From contig NZ_JAPYRE010000003.1 of NCBI RefSeq assembly GCF_029936995.1, positions 248,001 to 312,000 of the forward strand: 64,000 nucleotides of DNA, read 5' to 3'. Source of the stretch: Henriciella sp. GTDB taxonomy: Bacteria > Pseudomonadota > Alphaproteobacteria > Caulobacterales > Hyphomonadaceae. Position numbers and translations under genes: made by a program. Position 1 is the first letter of the stretch, and each line of letters opens with the position of its first letter. This document shows positions 16,836-24,145 of the stretch, piece after piece. The notes beneath the pieces are model-generated. The model did no database searches, had not been told where the DNA came from, and saw only the letters and a list, made by a program, of their open reading frames with translations.

Positions 16836-18623
16836 ATGACGGAGACGGAGCGGCTATTTGATGTCGAGCAGTCACTGTCAGGACGGTTCTGGTCGTTGAG
16901 CTCGCCGGAGCCCGATGCGGTCCGGCAATATACCCTGAAAACAGGTCTGCCAGACCTGGTCTGCCGTTTGCTTCTTGCGCGGGGTGTTGGGCACGACCAG
17001 GCGCAGGCGTACATGCAACCCAAGCTCAAGGACACCTTCCCTGATCCAGCGAGTTTCCAGGATATGGAAAAGGCCGCAGGGCTTCTGCTGGATGCCATCA
17101 AAGAGCGCATGAAAGTGGTCGTCTTTGCCGACTACGACGTGGATGGCGGCACATCGTCAGCCCTGCTGACGCGCTATTTCCGGCATTGGGGCAGCGATAT
17201 CGGACTTTATGTACCTGACCGCCTGCTGGAGGGGTACGGGCCGTCACCGGCGGCATTCCGGCACCTGAAAGAGCAGGGCGCAGACCTTGTGGTGACGGTG
17301 GATTGCGGGGCTGCTGCAACGGAGGCCCTGGAAGAAGCCCGCAGGATCGGCCTGCCCGTAATAGTTATTGATCACCATCTTATGGGAACAGAGCTTCCTG
17401 AGACGACGGCACTCGTCAATCCGAATCGCGCCGACGATACCTCAGGCTATGGGCACCTTGCAGCGGCAGGTGTTGTCTTCGTGCTGCTGGCGGCGATGAA
17501 CAAGGTGTCACGTGAGAGGGGAGATGCGCCGCAGACAGGACACCCCGACATCCTGCAATGGCTGGATCTGTGTGCCCTCGGAACGCTGTGTGACATGTCG
17601 CCCTTGCAGGATGCCAATCGCGCTTTTGTCCGGCAGGGGCTCAAGATCATGTCGAAAGGGAACAATCCCGGCTTACGGGCTCTGGCCGACGTCGCTGGGA
17701 TCGGCGCTGTTGAAAGTGTATACCACGCGACCTTCATGCTCGGCCCACGGCTCAATGCGGGGGGGCGCGTAGGCGATCCGTGGCTTGCGGCGAAACTGCT
17801 GGCTACAGATGACCGCTCGGAGGCGATTGCGCTTGCCGAGCAGCTGGATGGCCTGAACAGTGACCGCAAGGCTGTTGAAGCCGCAATCCTTGAAAAAGCC
17901 ATTGCGCAGGCGGAACGCGAGATCGAGCGCCAGGCTGATTGCGGTGTCCTCGTTGCTTCGGGCGAAGGCTGGCATCCAGGGATTATCGGGATTGTCGCCG
18001 GGCGTCTGAAAGACAGGTTCCACCTGCCGAGTATCGTGATTGGCTGGGGAGAGGGGCTTGGCCCCGTCGCCAAGGGGTCTGCGCGTTCTGTGAAGGGCGT
18101 TAATATCGGCGCGGCGATCAGCCAGGCGGCGCGTGAGGGAATGATTGTGTCTGGTGGCGGGCACGCCATGGCGGGAGGTCTCAGTATTGAGCCTGAGCGG
18201 ATCGAGGCGTTCTCCCGCTGGATGCAGGACCATATGAGCGCTTTCAAGGATGAGCGGGCTGAGGCAAGACGACTGGAGATTGACGGGGTCTTGTCGCCAG
18301 CCGCGGCGACACTGGAGCTTTGTGATCAGCTGGAAGCTTTGGGGCCTTTCGGACAAGGGGCCCCGCAGCCGGTATTTGCGATGCGGGATGTACGACCTGT
18401 TTCCGGCCGTATTGTCGGGCAGAATCATGTGCGGTTTTTCGCTGATGACGGCTCGGCACGGCTTGAGTGCATTTCATGGCGTAGTGCTGACACAGATGTC
18501 GGTCAGGCGCTGATGTCCGGAACGCCGGTCCATCTGGCCGGCCGCCTCAAGATAAATGAATGGAACGGGCGTCGCAGGGTCCAGCTGGAAGTGCTGGATG
18601 CAGCGAAAGTGTCTTCCAACTGA
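16836..18623 (+). CDS. recJ: Single-stranded-DNA-specific exonuclease RecJ
   Basis: 5'-3' single-strand DNA exonuclease of recombination and mismatch repair. 595 aa. The DHH phosphoesterase domain shows FADYDVDGGTSSALL (motif I), VDCGAAA (motif II) and IVIDHHL (motif III, the DHH). The DHHA1 domain has SGGGHAMAGGLSIE, and the C-terminal OB-fold runs from about residue 460 (LSPAAATLELCDQLEALGPFG). Length and order match bacterial RecJ. It closes the hom-glpX-recJ run; the tRNA-Glu promoter begins 30 bases after its stop. Confidence 0.97.
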   Translation: MTETERLFDVEQSLSGRFWSLSSPEPDAVRQYTLKTGLPDLVCRLLLARGVGHDQAQAYMQPKLKDTFPDPASFQDMEKAAGLLLDAIKERMKVVVFADYDVDGGTSSALLTRYFRHWGSDIGLYVPDRLLEGYGPSPAAFRHLKEQGADLVVTVDCGAAATEALEEARRIGLPVIVIDHHLMGTELPETTALVNPNRADDTSGYGHLAAAGVVFVLLAAMNKVSRERGDAPQTGHPDILQWLDLCALGTLCDMSPLQDANRAFVRQGLKIMSKGNNPGLRALADVAGIGAVESVYHATFMLGPRLNAGGRVGDPWLAAKLLATDDRSEAIALAEQLDGLNSDRKAVEAAILEKAIAQAEREIERQADCGVLVASGEGWHPGIIGIVAGRLKDRFHLPSIVIGWGEGLGPVAKGSARSVKGVNIGAAISQAAREGMIVSGGGHAMAGGLSIEPERIEAFSRWMQDHMSAFKDERAEARRLEIDGVLSPAAATLELCDQLEALGPFGQGAPQPVFAMRDVRPVSGRIVGQNHVRFFADDGSARLECISWRSADTDVGQALMSGTPVHLAGRLKINEWNGRRRVQLEVLDAAKVSSN

Positions 18624-18653
18624 TAAAATTCGGCTTGTATGCTGAAACTCGAC

Positions 18654-18682
18654 TTGAACCGCCTTCGAAGCCTCGCTATACG
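18654..18682 (+). promoter_or_regulatory. Predicted promoter of tRNA-Glu
   Basis: TTGAAC (18654-18659), a 17-base spacer, and TATACG (18677-18682). The predicted start falls about a dozen bases before the tRNA at 18701. Spacing and sequence fit a housekeeping sigma-70 promoter. Confidence 0.6.
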
Positions 18683-18700
18683 CTCGGCCTCCAACCGAGT

Positions 18701-18775
18701 GCTCCCTTCGTCTATCGGTTAGGACGCCAGGTTTTCAACCTGGAAAGAGGGGTTCGATTCCCCTAGGGAGTGCCA
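18701..18775 (+). tRNA. tRNA-Glu (anticodon TTC)
   Basis: 75 bases with the 3' CCA encoded (18773-18775). The acceptor stem is GCTCCCT with AGGGAGT, ending in a G:T wobble at the first pair. The anticodon stem CCAGG/CCTGG encloses TTTTCAA, anticodon TTC at 18734-18736. The T arm GAGGGGTTCGATTCCCCT is canonical. Confidence 0.96.
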
Positions 18776-18802
18776 CCACAGCACAAAATTCAATCATTTG
18801 GC

Positions 18803-18832
18803 GAAAGTCACCCCATCTTGGGGATGACTTTC
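18803..18832 (+). other. Strong hairpin between tRNA-Glu and the cold-shock gene
   Basis: GAAAGTCACCCC (18803-18814) pairs with GGGG plus TGACTTTC (18820-18832), with one bulged A and a 5-base loop. No T tract follows, so it is not a classical terminator. It could end or protect the tRNA-Glu transcript, or act as a regulator site upstream of the cold-shock gene. A -10-like TATACT lies at 18855-18860. Confidence 0.5.
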
Positions 18833-18875
18833 CATGCCAAGCTTCATATCATCCTATACTGGGGTGTGATGGTAG

Positions 18876-19415
18876 ATGAGTGCAGTGACGTCCAATAATA
18901 AGCTAGCTGGTGCCTCGCCTGCGGTCAGGGTGAGCGGCCATGTGAAGTGGTTCGATGTGGCGAAGGGCTATGGCTTTGTTGTGCCATCAGCGGAGGCTGT
19001 CGGCAGTGACGGCGTTGAAACAGACGTAATGCTACATGTTTCCTGTCTGCGCGATGTTGGCCAGACATATGCTGACGAAGGTGCGCATATTGTCTGCGAC
19101 GCCGTGAAAAGCCCGCGAGGCTGGCAGGTCAGGGCCATTATCGAGATGGATCGTCCAAAAGCAGTCCAGGCGATAGAGGACGGATACTCACGTGAGCCCG
19201 AGACGGTAATTGTGAAATGGTTCAATGCCACCAAGGGGTTTGGCTTCGTGAACCGCCCCAATAGCGAGACGGACATCTTCCTGCATATCTCCGTATTGCG
19301 GCGCGGCGGCATTTCAGGTGTCGACAGTGGCACCATGCTCAAGGCAATCGTGGAATCCGGTCCCAAGGGCGATCATGTCTCCACGGCGTATCCGGAAATG
19401 GGCGATCAAGGGTAG
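18876..19415 (+). CDS. Protein with two cold-shock domains
   Basis: 179 aa with tandem nucleic-acid-binding cold-shock domains. The first starts at [18 protein letters not shown] (about residue 22) and carries a short insertion before [11 protein letters not shown]. The second starts at [18 protein letters not shown] (about 110) and ends [13 protein letters not shown]. Both keep the RNP1-type aromatic core (KGYGFV, KGFGFV). Double-domain Csp proteins are common in alphaproteobacteria and likely act as RNA chaperones. The start is uncertain: the ATG at 18876 is only about 16 bases after a TATACT box, and in-frame GTGs follow, one just before SGHVKWF. Confidence 0.9.
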   Translation: MSAVTSNNKLAGASPAVRVSGHVKWFDVAKGYGFVVPSAEAVGSDGVETDVMLHVSCLRDVGQTYADEGAHIVCDAVKSPRGWQVRAIIEMDRPKAVQAIEDGYSREPETVIVKWFNATKGFGFVNRPNSETDIFLHISVLRRGGISGVDSGTMLKAIVESGPKGDHVSTAYPEMGDQG

Positions 19416-19450
19416 TTGCCGCGCTCTGGCGATGGCGCTAAACGGGCCTG

Positions 19451-19954
19451 ATGAAACATGCTCTTCCAATCATTTCCGTATTCCTCGCCCTGACCGCGGT
19501 TCAGGCCGCGCCGGTTATTGCCCAGGACGCTTCCACGGAAGAAGCGCCCGCCGAAACGGATGGTCTCGAAACGGGGACACTGTCCATCACGACAGAAGAG
19601 GGCGCAGTAGAATTTTCAATCGAGATCGCGGATGAGCCGGAGGAGATTTCTTTCGGGCTGATGGAGCGCGAATCCTTACCCGAGAATGCGGGAATGCTTT
19701 TCGATTTTGGCAATCCCCGTGAACCGGCGATGTGGATGAAGAATACACTGATCCCGCTGGACATGATTTTCATCGCCAGCGACGGCACCATCCAGATGAT
19801 CGCTCGTAATACGGTTCCCGGATCGCTGAGAACCATCTCTCCGGGCATGCCGGTGAAAGGTGTCCTTGAGATCAATGGCGGGCGTGCAGCAGAGCTTGGC
19901 ATCAAGCCCGGTGATACTGTGAATCACGCGATTTTCGGAACAAATGACGGATAA
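19451..19954 (+). CDS. Exported DUF192 family protein
   Basis: 167 aa. The N-terminus has a signal peptide of about 25 residues (MKHALPIISVFLALTAVQA...). The DUF192 domain follows at about 45-165: FGLMERESLPENAGMLFDF, PAMWMKNTLIPLDMIFI, and the ending GIKPGDTVNHAIF. The family is widespread in bacteria and archaea, with no firmly assigned biochemical role. The location is probably periplasmic. The gene lies 35 bases after the cold-shock gene, and its 3' end overlaps the thioesterase start by 11 bases, so the two are probably co-translated. Confidence 0.9.
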   Translation: MKHALPIISVFLALTAVQAAPVIAQDASTEEAPAETDGLETGTLSITTEEGAVEFSIEIADEPEEISFGLMERESLPENAGMLFDFGNPREPAMWMKNTLIPLDMIFIASDGTIQMIARNTVPGSLRTISPGMPVKGVLEINGGRAAELGIKPGDTVNHAIFGTNDG

Positions 19955-20375
19955 ATCCGAGGCTGCTGCGCCACCACCCGGTTTTGAGGTCTCCCGTTCA
20001 CGCGGGCCTTTCACCACGCGCAATGGTCCTGTGTGCCGGGCCAGCGCGAAGGACGACCTCAGAAGTGGCATCTGGGTCCTGGAGCGTCATTGTAATAGCA
20101 TGGGGTTCATGCATGGCGGCATGGTCAGTTCCTTTGCAGATGGCGCGCTCGCCTGGGCGGTTTGGCATGCGACGCGCAAGATGTCAGTGACACTGAAGCT
20201 GACCACGAGTTTCTTCGGAACGATTCGCCCTGGCGACTGGCTTGAGGCCCATCCGGAGGTGCTTTCTGTCGATGACGGCATCGTTCATGTGTGTGCAGAT
20301 ATGCTGACACAAGGCGACCAGCTGGCCGCGCGGGCGGATGCAACTTTCCGGGTGCTGCGACGCACAGCTAAATAG
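19944..20375 (+). CDS. PaaI-type hotdog thioesterase
   Basis: 143 aa acyl-CoA thioesterase of the hotdog fold. The helix-leading motif HGGMVSSFADGALAWAV matches the PaaI/YdiI family, with the His-Gly-Gly and an acidic residue on the helix as the usual active-site elements; later strands read LKLTTSFFGTIRPGD. Predicted cytoplasmic and substrate unknown. Its ATG at 19944 lies inside the end of the DUF192 gene, in another frame. A tRNA-Pro promoter begins directly after its stop. Confidence 0.87.
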   Translation: MTDKSEAAAPPPGFEVSRSRGPFTTRNGPVCRASAKDDLRSGIWVLERHCNSMGFMHGGMVSSFADGALAWAVWHATRKMSVTLKLTTSFFGTIRPGDWLEAHPEVLSVDDGIVHVCADMLTQGDQLAARADATFRVLRRTAK

Positions 20376-20378
20376 GGC

Positions 20379-20407
20379 TTGCCCGTTGGCCCGGCTCTTC
20401 ATAGAAG
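20379..20407 (+). promoter_or_regulatory. Possible promoter of tRNA-Pro
   Basis: TTGCCC (20379-20384), a 17-base spacer and TAGAAG (20402-20407), each matching the consensus in four of six positions. It is well placed for the tRNA starting at 20421. Weaker than the tRNA-Glu promoter. Confidence 0.4.
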
Positions 20408-20420
20408 GGGCATCCGATGT

Positions 20421-20497
20421 CGGAGCGTGGCGCAGCCTGGTAGCGCACCTGGTTTGGGACCAGGGGGTCAGAGGTTCGAATCCTCTCGCTCCGACCA
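20421..20497 (+). tRNA. tRNA-Pro (anticodon TGG)
   Basis: 77 bases with encoded CCA. The acceptor stem is CGGAGCG/CGCTCCG with discriminator A. The anticodon stem CCTGG/CCAGG encloses TTTGGGA, anticodon TGG at 20455-20457. The T arm AGAGGTTCGAATCCTCT is canonical. The C at position 1 is normal for bacterial tRNA-Pro. Confidence 0.97.
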
Positions 20498-20527
20498 TTG
20501 GCAAACCGCACCGCCGGAGGACATGTC

Positions 20528-20833
20528 ATGGACGCTCGGATCTACAAGCCCAGAAAAACGGCCATGCAGTCCGGCCGCGGCAAGACCCGCGAATGGGTTC
20601 TCGAATTCCGCTCCGGTGCCAACCGCACAGCCGATCCGGTCATGGGCTGGACCAGCATCAATGACACGACCGGCCAGGTGCGGCTGCATTTTGAAACGCG
20701 TGAGCAGGCGATTGAATACGCCAAACGCGAAGAACTCACTTTTACGGTGGATGAGCCACGGGAGCCGAAGCGGCTGGTGAAATCCTACGCCCAGAACTTC
20801 TCGGCCTACCGCAAGCAGCCCTGGACGCACTGA
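20528..20833 (+). CDS. Complex I accessory subunit, NDUFS4-like (ETC complex I family)
   Basis: 101 aa. Matches the ETC complex I subunit family (NDUFS4, 18 kDa type): ARIYKPRKTAMQSGRGKTREWVLEF at the N-terminus (residues 3-27), GWTSINDTTGQVRLHF, EQAIEYAKREELTFTV, and the ending SYAQNFSAYRKQPWTH. In mitochondria this subunit sits near the NADH module of complex I; alphaproteobacteria keep a homologue. I start at the ATG at 20528, which has GGAGG about eight bases upstream; a longer in-frame start would run into tRNA-Pro. It lies between two tRNA genes, 1.7 kb before nuoA, so it may share their transcript. Confidence 0.9.
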   Translation: MDARIYKPRKTAMQSGRGKTREWVLEFRSGANRTADPVMGWTSINDTTGQVRLHFETREQAIEYAKREELTFTVDEPREPKRLVKSYAQNFSAYRKQPWTH

Positions 20834-20846
20834 ACACCCACAGGCT

Positions 20847-20923
20847 GGCCCCTTAGCTCAACCGGATAGAGCACCGACCTTCTAAGTCGATGGTTGCAGG
20901 TTCAAGTCCTGCAGGGGTCGCCA
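20847..20923 (+). tRNA. tRNA-Arg (anticodon TCT)
   Basis: 77 bases with encoded CCA (20921-20923). The acceptor stem GGCCCCT/AGGGGTC includes one G:T pair; the discriminator is G. The anticodon loop CTTCTAA gives TCT at 20881-20883. The outer pair of the anticodon stem is C-A. The T arm TGCAGGTTCAAGTCCTGCA is canonical. No separate promoter is evident, so it may be processed from the NDUFS4-like transcript. Confidence 0.95.
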
Positions 20924-20967
20924 TTGTATCTGTCTTCGTTATGCTGCGCGTAAGGGAGGACAGTTCC

Positions 20968-22212
20968 ATGAGAATGCCGGAAAAAGGTCAGGACTGGGAA
21001 GCCGTTCGCGCAATGCTCGAAGAGCGCGGCGCCAACGATGCGAAGTGGCGTGACGGTCGCACGGCGGTTTATGTTTTTAACGCTGGTGAAGAGATCGAGC
21101 AGGTCCAGAAGGCTGCCTATACCGCCTTCATGTCCGAGAATGGGCTGGGGCCGATGGCGTTTCCCTCGCTCGCGCAGATGGAGAAGGATGTGATCTCCAT
21201 GGCGCTGGGGCTGCTGCATGGGCCTGAAGGGGCGACTGGTGCCATGACGTCAGGCGGCACCGATTCGATCACCATGGCGATCAAGACAGCTCGCGATTAT
21301 GCCCGCAGTAATGGCATGGCGAAGGAGCAGGCGAATATCGTTTTGCCGCAATCGGCCCATCTGGCCTTCGACAAGGCGGCGCACCTGATGGATATTGAGA
21401 TACGCCGTGTGCCGCTCAAAAGCGATGGTAGCTACAGGGCCGATCCCGAGGCCATGTCCGGACAGCTGGATGCGAACACGATCATGATGGTCGGTTCGGC
21501 ACCGAATTTTCCACATGGAATCATCGACCCGATCGAGGCCCTTGGCGATCTCGCCAGAGAAAAGAATGTCTGGCTGCATGTTGATGCCTGTGTCGGGGGC
21601 TATTTCGCCCCCTTCGCGCGCATGAACGGCGAAAACGTTCCGCCATTCGATTTCGAGGTTGAGGGGGTCATGTCGATGAGCGCGGACCTGCACAAATATG
21701 GTTATGCGGCGAAGGGTGCCTCGACCGTGCTGTTCCGTTCCGATGACCTCTATGCTTTCATGCCGTTCAAGTTTGATGGCTGGTCCGGCGCGCCCATGAC
21801 AACGCCGACACTGGCCGGGACGCGGCCGGGCGGGGCGATCTCCGCCGCATGGGCGGTGATGAATTATCTCGGCATCGAAGGATACAAGGCCCTCCAGGGC
21901 CGGGTATGCGAAACGCGCAAGCGGGCCGAATCGGGGCTCAAGGCACTTGGATTCGAGGTTCTTGGGCAACCGGTCCTTGGTCTTGTTGCTTTCAGGCATC
22001 CTGACCTTCATTCCTTTGCGCTCTATTCGGAGATGTTTCACCGCGGCTGGTTCACTTCGGTCACGAAGGAGCCACGCAGTCTGCATCTCATGTTGTCGCC
22101 AAAGCATGCCGATGTGATCGACGACTATTTGCGGGATCTTGAATCGGCCTGTGCGGCTGTTCGCTCTGGCGAAGCCGCCAAGAAAGAGCAGGTGAGCGCA
22201 CGTTACAGCTGA
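20968..22212 (+). CDS. Sphingosine-1-phosphate lyase-like PLP enzyme
   Basis: 414 aa group II PLP-dependent carboxy-lyase. The best match by eye is eukaryotic and bacterial sphingosine-1-phosphate lyase: VHVD-type AC.GG (LHVDACVGGYFAPF), then FDFEVEGVMSMSADLHKYGY with the PLP lysine at residue 243, AAKGASTVLF, and TPTLAGTRPGGAISAAWA. The S1P lyase reaction yields phosphoethanolamine and a fatty aldehyde. No transmembrane helix is evident, unlike the ER form. I place the start at 20968 behind AGGGAGGA; the longer open frame begins inside tRNA-Arg. The true substrate is inference: a sphingoid-base phosphate or another phosphorylated amine. It lies alone between tRNA-Arg and tRNA-Phe. Confidence 0.85.
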   Translation: MRMPEKGQDWEAVRAMLEERGANDAKWRDGRTAVYVFNAGEEIEQVQKAAYTAFMSENGLGPMAFPSLAQMEKDVISMALGLLHGPEGATGAMTSGGTDSITMAIKTARDYARSNGMAKEQANIVLPQSAHLAFDKAAHLMDIEIRRVPLKSDGSYRADPEAMSGQLDANTIMMVGSAPNFPHGIIDPIEALGDLAREKNVWLHVDACVGGYFAPFARMNGENVPPFDFEVEGVMSMSADLHKYGYAAKGASTVLFRSDDLYAFMPFKFDGWSGAPMTTPTLAGTRPGGAISAAWAVMNYLGIEGYKALQGRVCETRKRAESGLKALGFEVLGQPVLGLVAFRHPDLHSFALYSEMFHRGWFTSVTKEPRSLHLMLSPKHADVIDDYLRDLESACAAVRSGEAAKKEQVSARYS

Positions 22213-22250
22213 GCCAATGCAGGCTTTCTGCAAAAACTTCGGAAAGGGGA

Positions 22251-22280
22251 TTGGACAAGCCAGGGCTGCAAGGCTATGAC
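22251..22280 (+). promoter_or_regulatory. Predicted promoter of tRNA-Phe
   Basis: TTGGAC (22251-22256), an 18-base spacer and TATGAC (22275-22280). The predicted start is about 13 bases before the tRNA at 22300. Confidence 0.5.
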
Positions 22281-22299
22281 GCGCGTTCCCCAGTGACCT

Positions 22300-22374
22300 G
22301 CCCGGGTAGCTCAGGGGTAGAGCAGCGGATTGAAAATCCGCGTGTCGGTGGTTCAATTCCGCCCCCGGGCACCA
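22300..22374 (+). tRNA. tRNA-Phe (anticodon GAA)
   Basis: 75 bases with encoded CCA (22372-22374). The acceptor stem is GCCCGGG/CCCGGGC with discriminator A. The anticodon stem GCGGA/TCCGC encloses TTGAAAA, anticodon GAA at 22332-22334. The T arm closes around GTTCAATTC. Confidence 0.97.
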
Positions 22375-22511
22375 TTTTCAAATGATCGCGAAGCCCTGGG
22401 CCAGTTGTTCGTGCGTGCTACATTGAGCGCGTCGCCTCGCCGCATGCTGCAAGGGCGAAATCTACAGCCAGAAGGGCTATGATTGGTGAGGTGGCAGGTT
22501 GCCAAGGTCGC

Positions 22512-22536
22512 GAAAGCGTCCTAACCCGGCGCTTTC
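22512..22536 (+). promoter_or_regulatory. Inverted repeat upstream of nuoA
   Basis: GAAAGCG (22512-22518) and CGCTTTC (22530-22536) form a 7-bp stem with an 11-base loop, ending 27 bases before the nuoA start. The 189-base gap 22375-22563 must hold the main nuo promoter unless the operon reads through from tRNA-Phe. A TATGAT at about 22478 has no matching -35. It may be a regulator site or mRNA leader hairpin. Confidence 0.35.
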
Positions 22537-22563
22537 AAAGGCAAGTGGTCAGGAGTTGCGCTC

Positions 22564-22938
22564 ATGACAGAGATTGAACAGTTTGCACTCGATTATCTCC
22601 CGGTGATCCTGTTCCTCGGGCTGGGTGTCATTCTCTCTCTTCTCTTCATTGTCGGTTCGGCGATTCTTGCGCCGTCAGACCCTGATCCTGAGAAGAATTC
22701 GGCCTATGAGTGCGGCTTTAATGCTTTCGACGATGCGCGGATGAAATTCGATGTCCGTTTCTATCTCGTTTCGATCCTTTTCATCATCTTTGACCTCGAA
22801 GTCGCCTTCTTGTTCCCGTGGGCTGTCAGCCTTGGGGCAATCGGTGTTTTCGGGTTCTGGTCCATGGTCCTTTTCCTGACTGTCCTGACCGTGGGTTTCA
22901 TCTACGAATGGCGCCGTGGGGCGCTGGAGTGGGAATAA
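22564..22938 (+). CDS. nuoA: NADH-quinone oxidoreductase subunit A
   Basis: 124 aa membrane subunit (ND3 equivalent) at the junction of the peripheral and membrane arms of complex I. Three transmembrane helices (about 13-35, 68-90, 97-117). The quinone-site loop between helices 1 and 2 carries [15 protein letters not shown], and helix 2 contains [14 protein letters not shown] with the buried acidic residues. AGGAG about nine bases upstream supports the start. It is the first gene of the complete nuo operon; nuoB begins one base after its stop. Confidence 0.98.
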   Translation: MTEIEQFALDYLPVILFLGLGVILSLLFIVGSAILAPSDPDPEKNSAYECGFNAFDDARMKFDVRFYLVSILFIIFDLEVAFLFPWAVSLGAIGVFGFWSMVLFLTVLTVGFIYEWRRGALEWE

Positions 22939-22939
22939 A

Positions 22940-23509
22940 ATGGCCGACGATTTCAAGCCATATGCACTCGGAGCCAGCCGGGCTGGTATTGAGGGTGGGC
23001 ATGATGTCCGCCCTGACGATCCATTCTTCGCCGGGCTCTCCGACCATCTCGCCGATAAAGGCTTTTTTACCGCCAAGGCGGATGACCTGATTGCATGGGC
23101 GCGTACCGGTTCGCTCATGTGGATGACGTTCGGGCTGGCCTGTTGTGCTGTCGAGATGATGCAGGCAGGCAACCCGCGTTATGACCTTGAGCGCTTTGGC
23201 ATGGCTCCGAGGGGGTCACCGCGACAGTCTGATGTCATGATTGTGGCCGGCACGTTGACCAACAAGATGGCGCCAGCGCTTCGCAAGGTCTACGACCAGA
23301 TGCCGGAGCCGCGCTATGTGGTTTCCATGGGGTCGTGTGCGAATGGGGGTGGTTATTACCACTATTCCTATTCAGTCGTGCGTGGCTGCGACCGGATCGT
23401 TCCGGTCGATATCTATGTGCCGGGCTGCCCGCCAACCGCCGAAGCGCTGGTCTATGGCATGTTGCAGCTACAGAAGAAAATTCGCCGTGAAGGCTCGATT
23501 GAGCGGTAA
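22940..23509 (+). CDS. nuoB: NADH-quinone oxidoreductase subunit B
   Basis: 189 aa peripheral-arm subunit (PSST equivalent) holding the terminal [4Fe-4S] cluster N2. The cluster ligands are the adjacent Cys pair in [11 protein letters not shown], one Cys in [13 protein letters not shown] and one in [31 protein letters not shown] is also typical. I use the ATG at 22940, one base after the nuoA stop, rather than an upstream in-frame codon inside nuoA. With nuoD it forms the quinone pocket. Confidence 0.98.
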   Translation: MADDFKPYALGASRAGIEGGHDVRPDDPFFAGLSDHLADKGFFTAKADDLIAWARTGSLMWMTFGLACCAVEMMQAGNPRYDLERFGMAPRGSPRQSDVMIVAGTLTNKMAPALRKVYDQMPEPRYVVSMGSCANGGGYYHYSYSVVRGCDRIVPVDIYVPGCPPTAEALVYGMLQLQKKIRREGSIER

Positions 23510-23518
23510 GCGATCAGG

Positions 23519-24145
23519 ATGAGCGGAATGACCGACGCTTTGCAAGAACTGGGCGAGCACATCAGTGAGACGTGCGCCGACGTCGTGAAGAGTTTTCACG
23601 TCAGCTTTGGCGAGCTCACAATCATTGCCGAGCGGGATTCGATCCTGAAGCTCGCCAAGTTCCTGAAGGATGATAACCAGTGCGTCTTCGAGACGCTCAT
23701 CGACATATGCGGTGTCGACTGGCCGGAGCGTAATGAGCGCTTCGACGTCGTTTACCATTTCCTGTCGATGCGCCTGAACCAGCGTATCCGGATAAAGGTT
23801 ACCGCCGATGAGGCGACGCCAGTGCCCAGCCTGACCGAGCTTCACCCCAGTGCGGACTGGTTCGAGCGTGAAGCCTTCGACATGTATGGTATCCGCTTTG
23901 CCGGGCATCCGGACATGCGCCGGATCCTCACTGACTACGGCTTCGAGGGCTATCCGTTGCGCAAGGACTTCCCGCTCACCGGCTTTACGGAAGTGCGCTA
24001 TGACGATCTCGAGAAGCGCGTCATCAATGAGCCTGTCCAGCTGGTCCAGGAATACAGAAACTTTGATTTCCTCTCGCCTTGGGAAGGCATGACCAAGGAA
24101 TTGCCGGGCGACGAGAAAGCCGAAAAGGAGCCGAGCGATGGCTGA
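23519..24145 (+). CDS. nuoC: NADH-quinone oxidoreductase subunit C
   Basis: 208 aa peripheral-arm subunit (30 kDa equivalent), separate from NuoD as is usual in alphaproteobacteria, unlike the fused NuoCD of enterics. Conserved blocks include [20 protein letters not shown], the family signature around [15 protein letters not shown] and [21 protein letters not shown] second ATG three codons in (23528) is an alternative start and has the sequence GATCAGGATGAGCGGA before it. The 3' end overlaps nuoD by 8 bases. Confidence 0.97.
   Translation: MSGMTDALQELGEHISETCADVVKSFHVSFGELTIIAERDSILKLAKFLKDDNQCVFETLIDICGVDWPERNERFDVVYHFLSMRLNQRIRIKVTADEATPVPSLTELHPSADWFEREAFDMYGIRFAGHPDMRRILTDYGFEGYPLRKDFPLTGFTEVRYDDLEKRVINEPVQLVQEYRNFDFLSPWEGMTKELPGDEKAEKEPSDG

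Noticed and set aside
22220-22240. Small hairpin TGCAG-GCTTT-CTGCA after the S1P-lyase-like gene
   Set aside because: Only five base pairs and followed by A residues rather than T; too weak to call a terminator.
21250-22356. Long minus-strand open frame (368 codons) opposite the S1P-lyase-like gene and tRNA-Phe
   Set aside because: It covers a tRNA gene, has no recognisable motif, and its composition is that of the reverse strand of a clear PLP enzyme.
18701-22374. Four tRNA genes as possible integration sites of a genomic island
   Set aside because: No integrase, no repeated tRNA 3' ends, and no mobile genes are found. The genes between look like chromosomal ones, so I do not call an island.
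22440-22500. TATGAT near 22478 as a nuo promoter
   Set aside because: The sequence 17 bases upstream (GCGAAA) does not resemble a -35 box, so I cannot support a sigma-70 promoter there.
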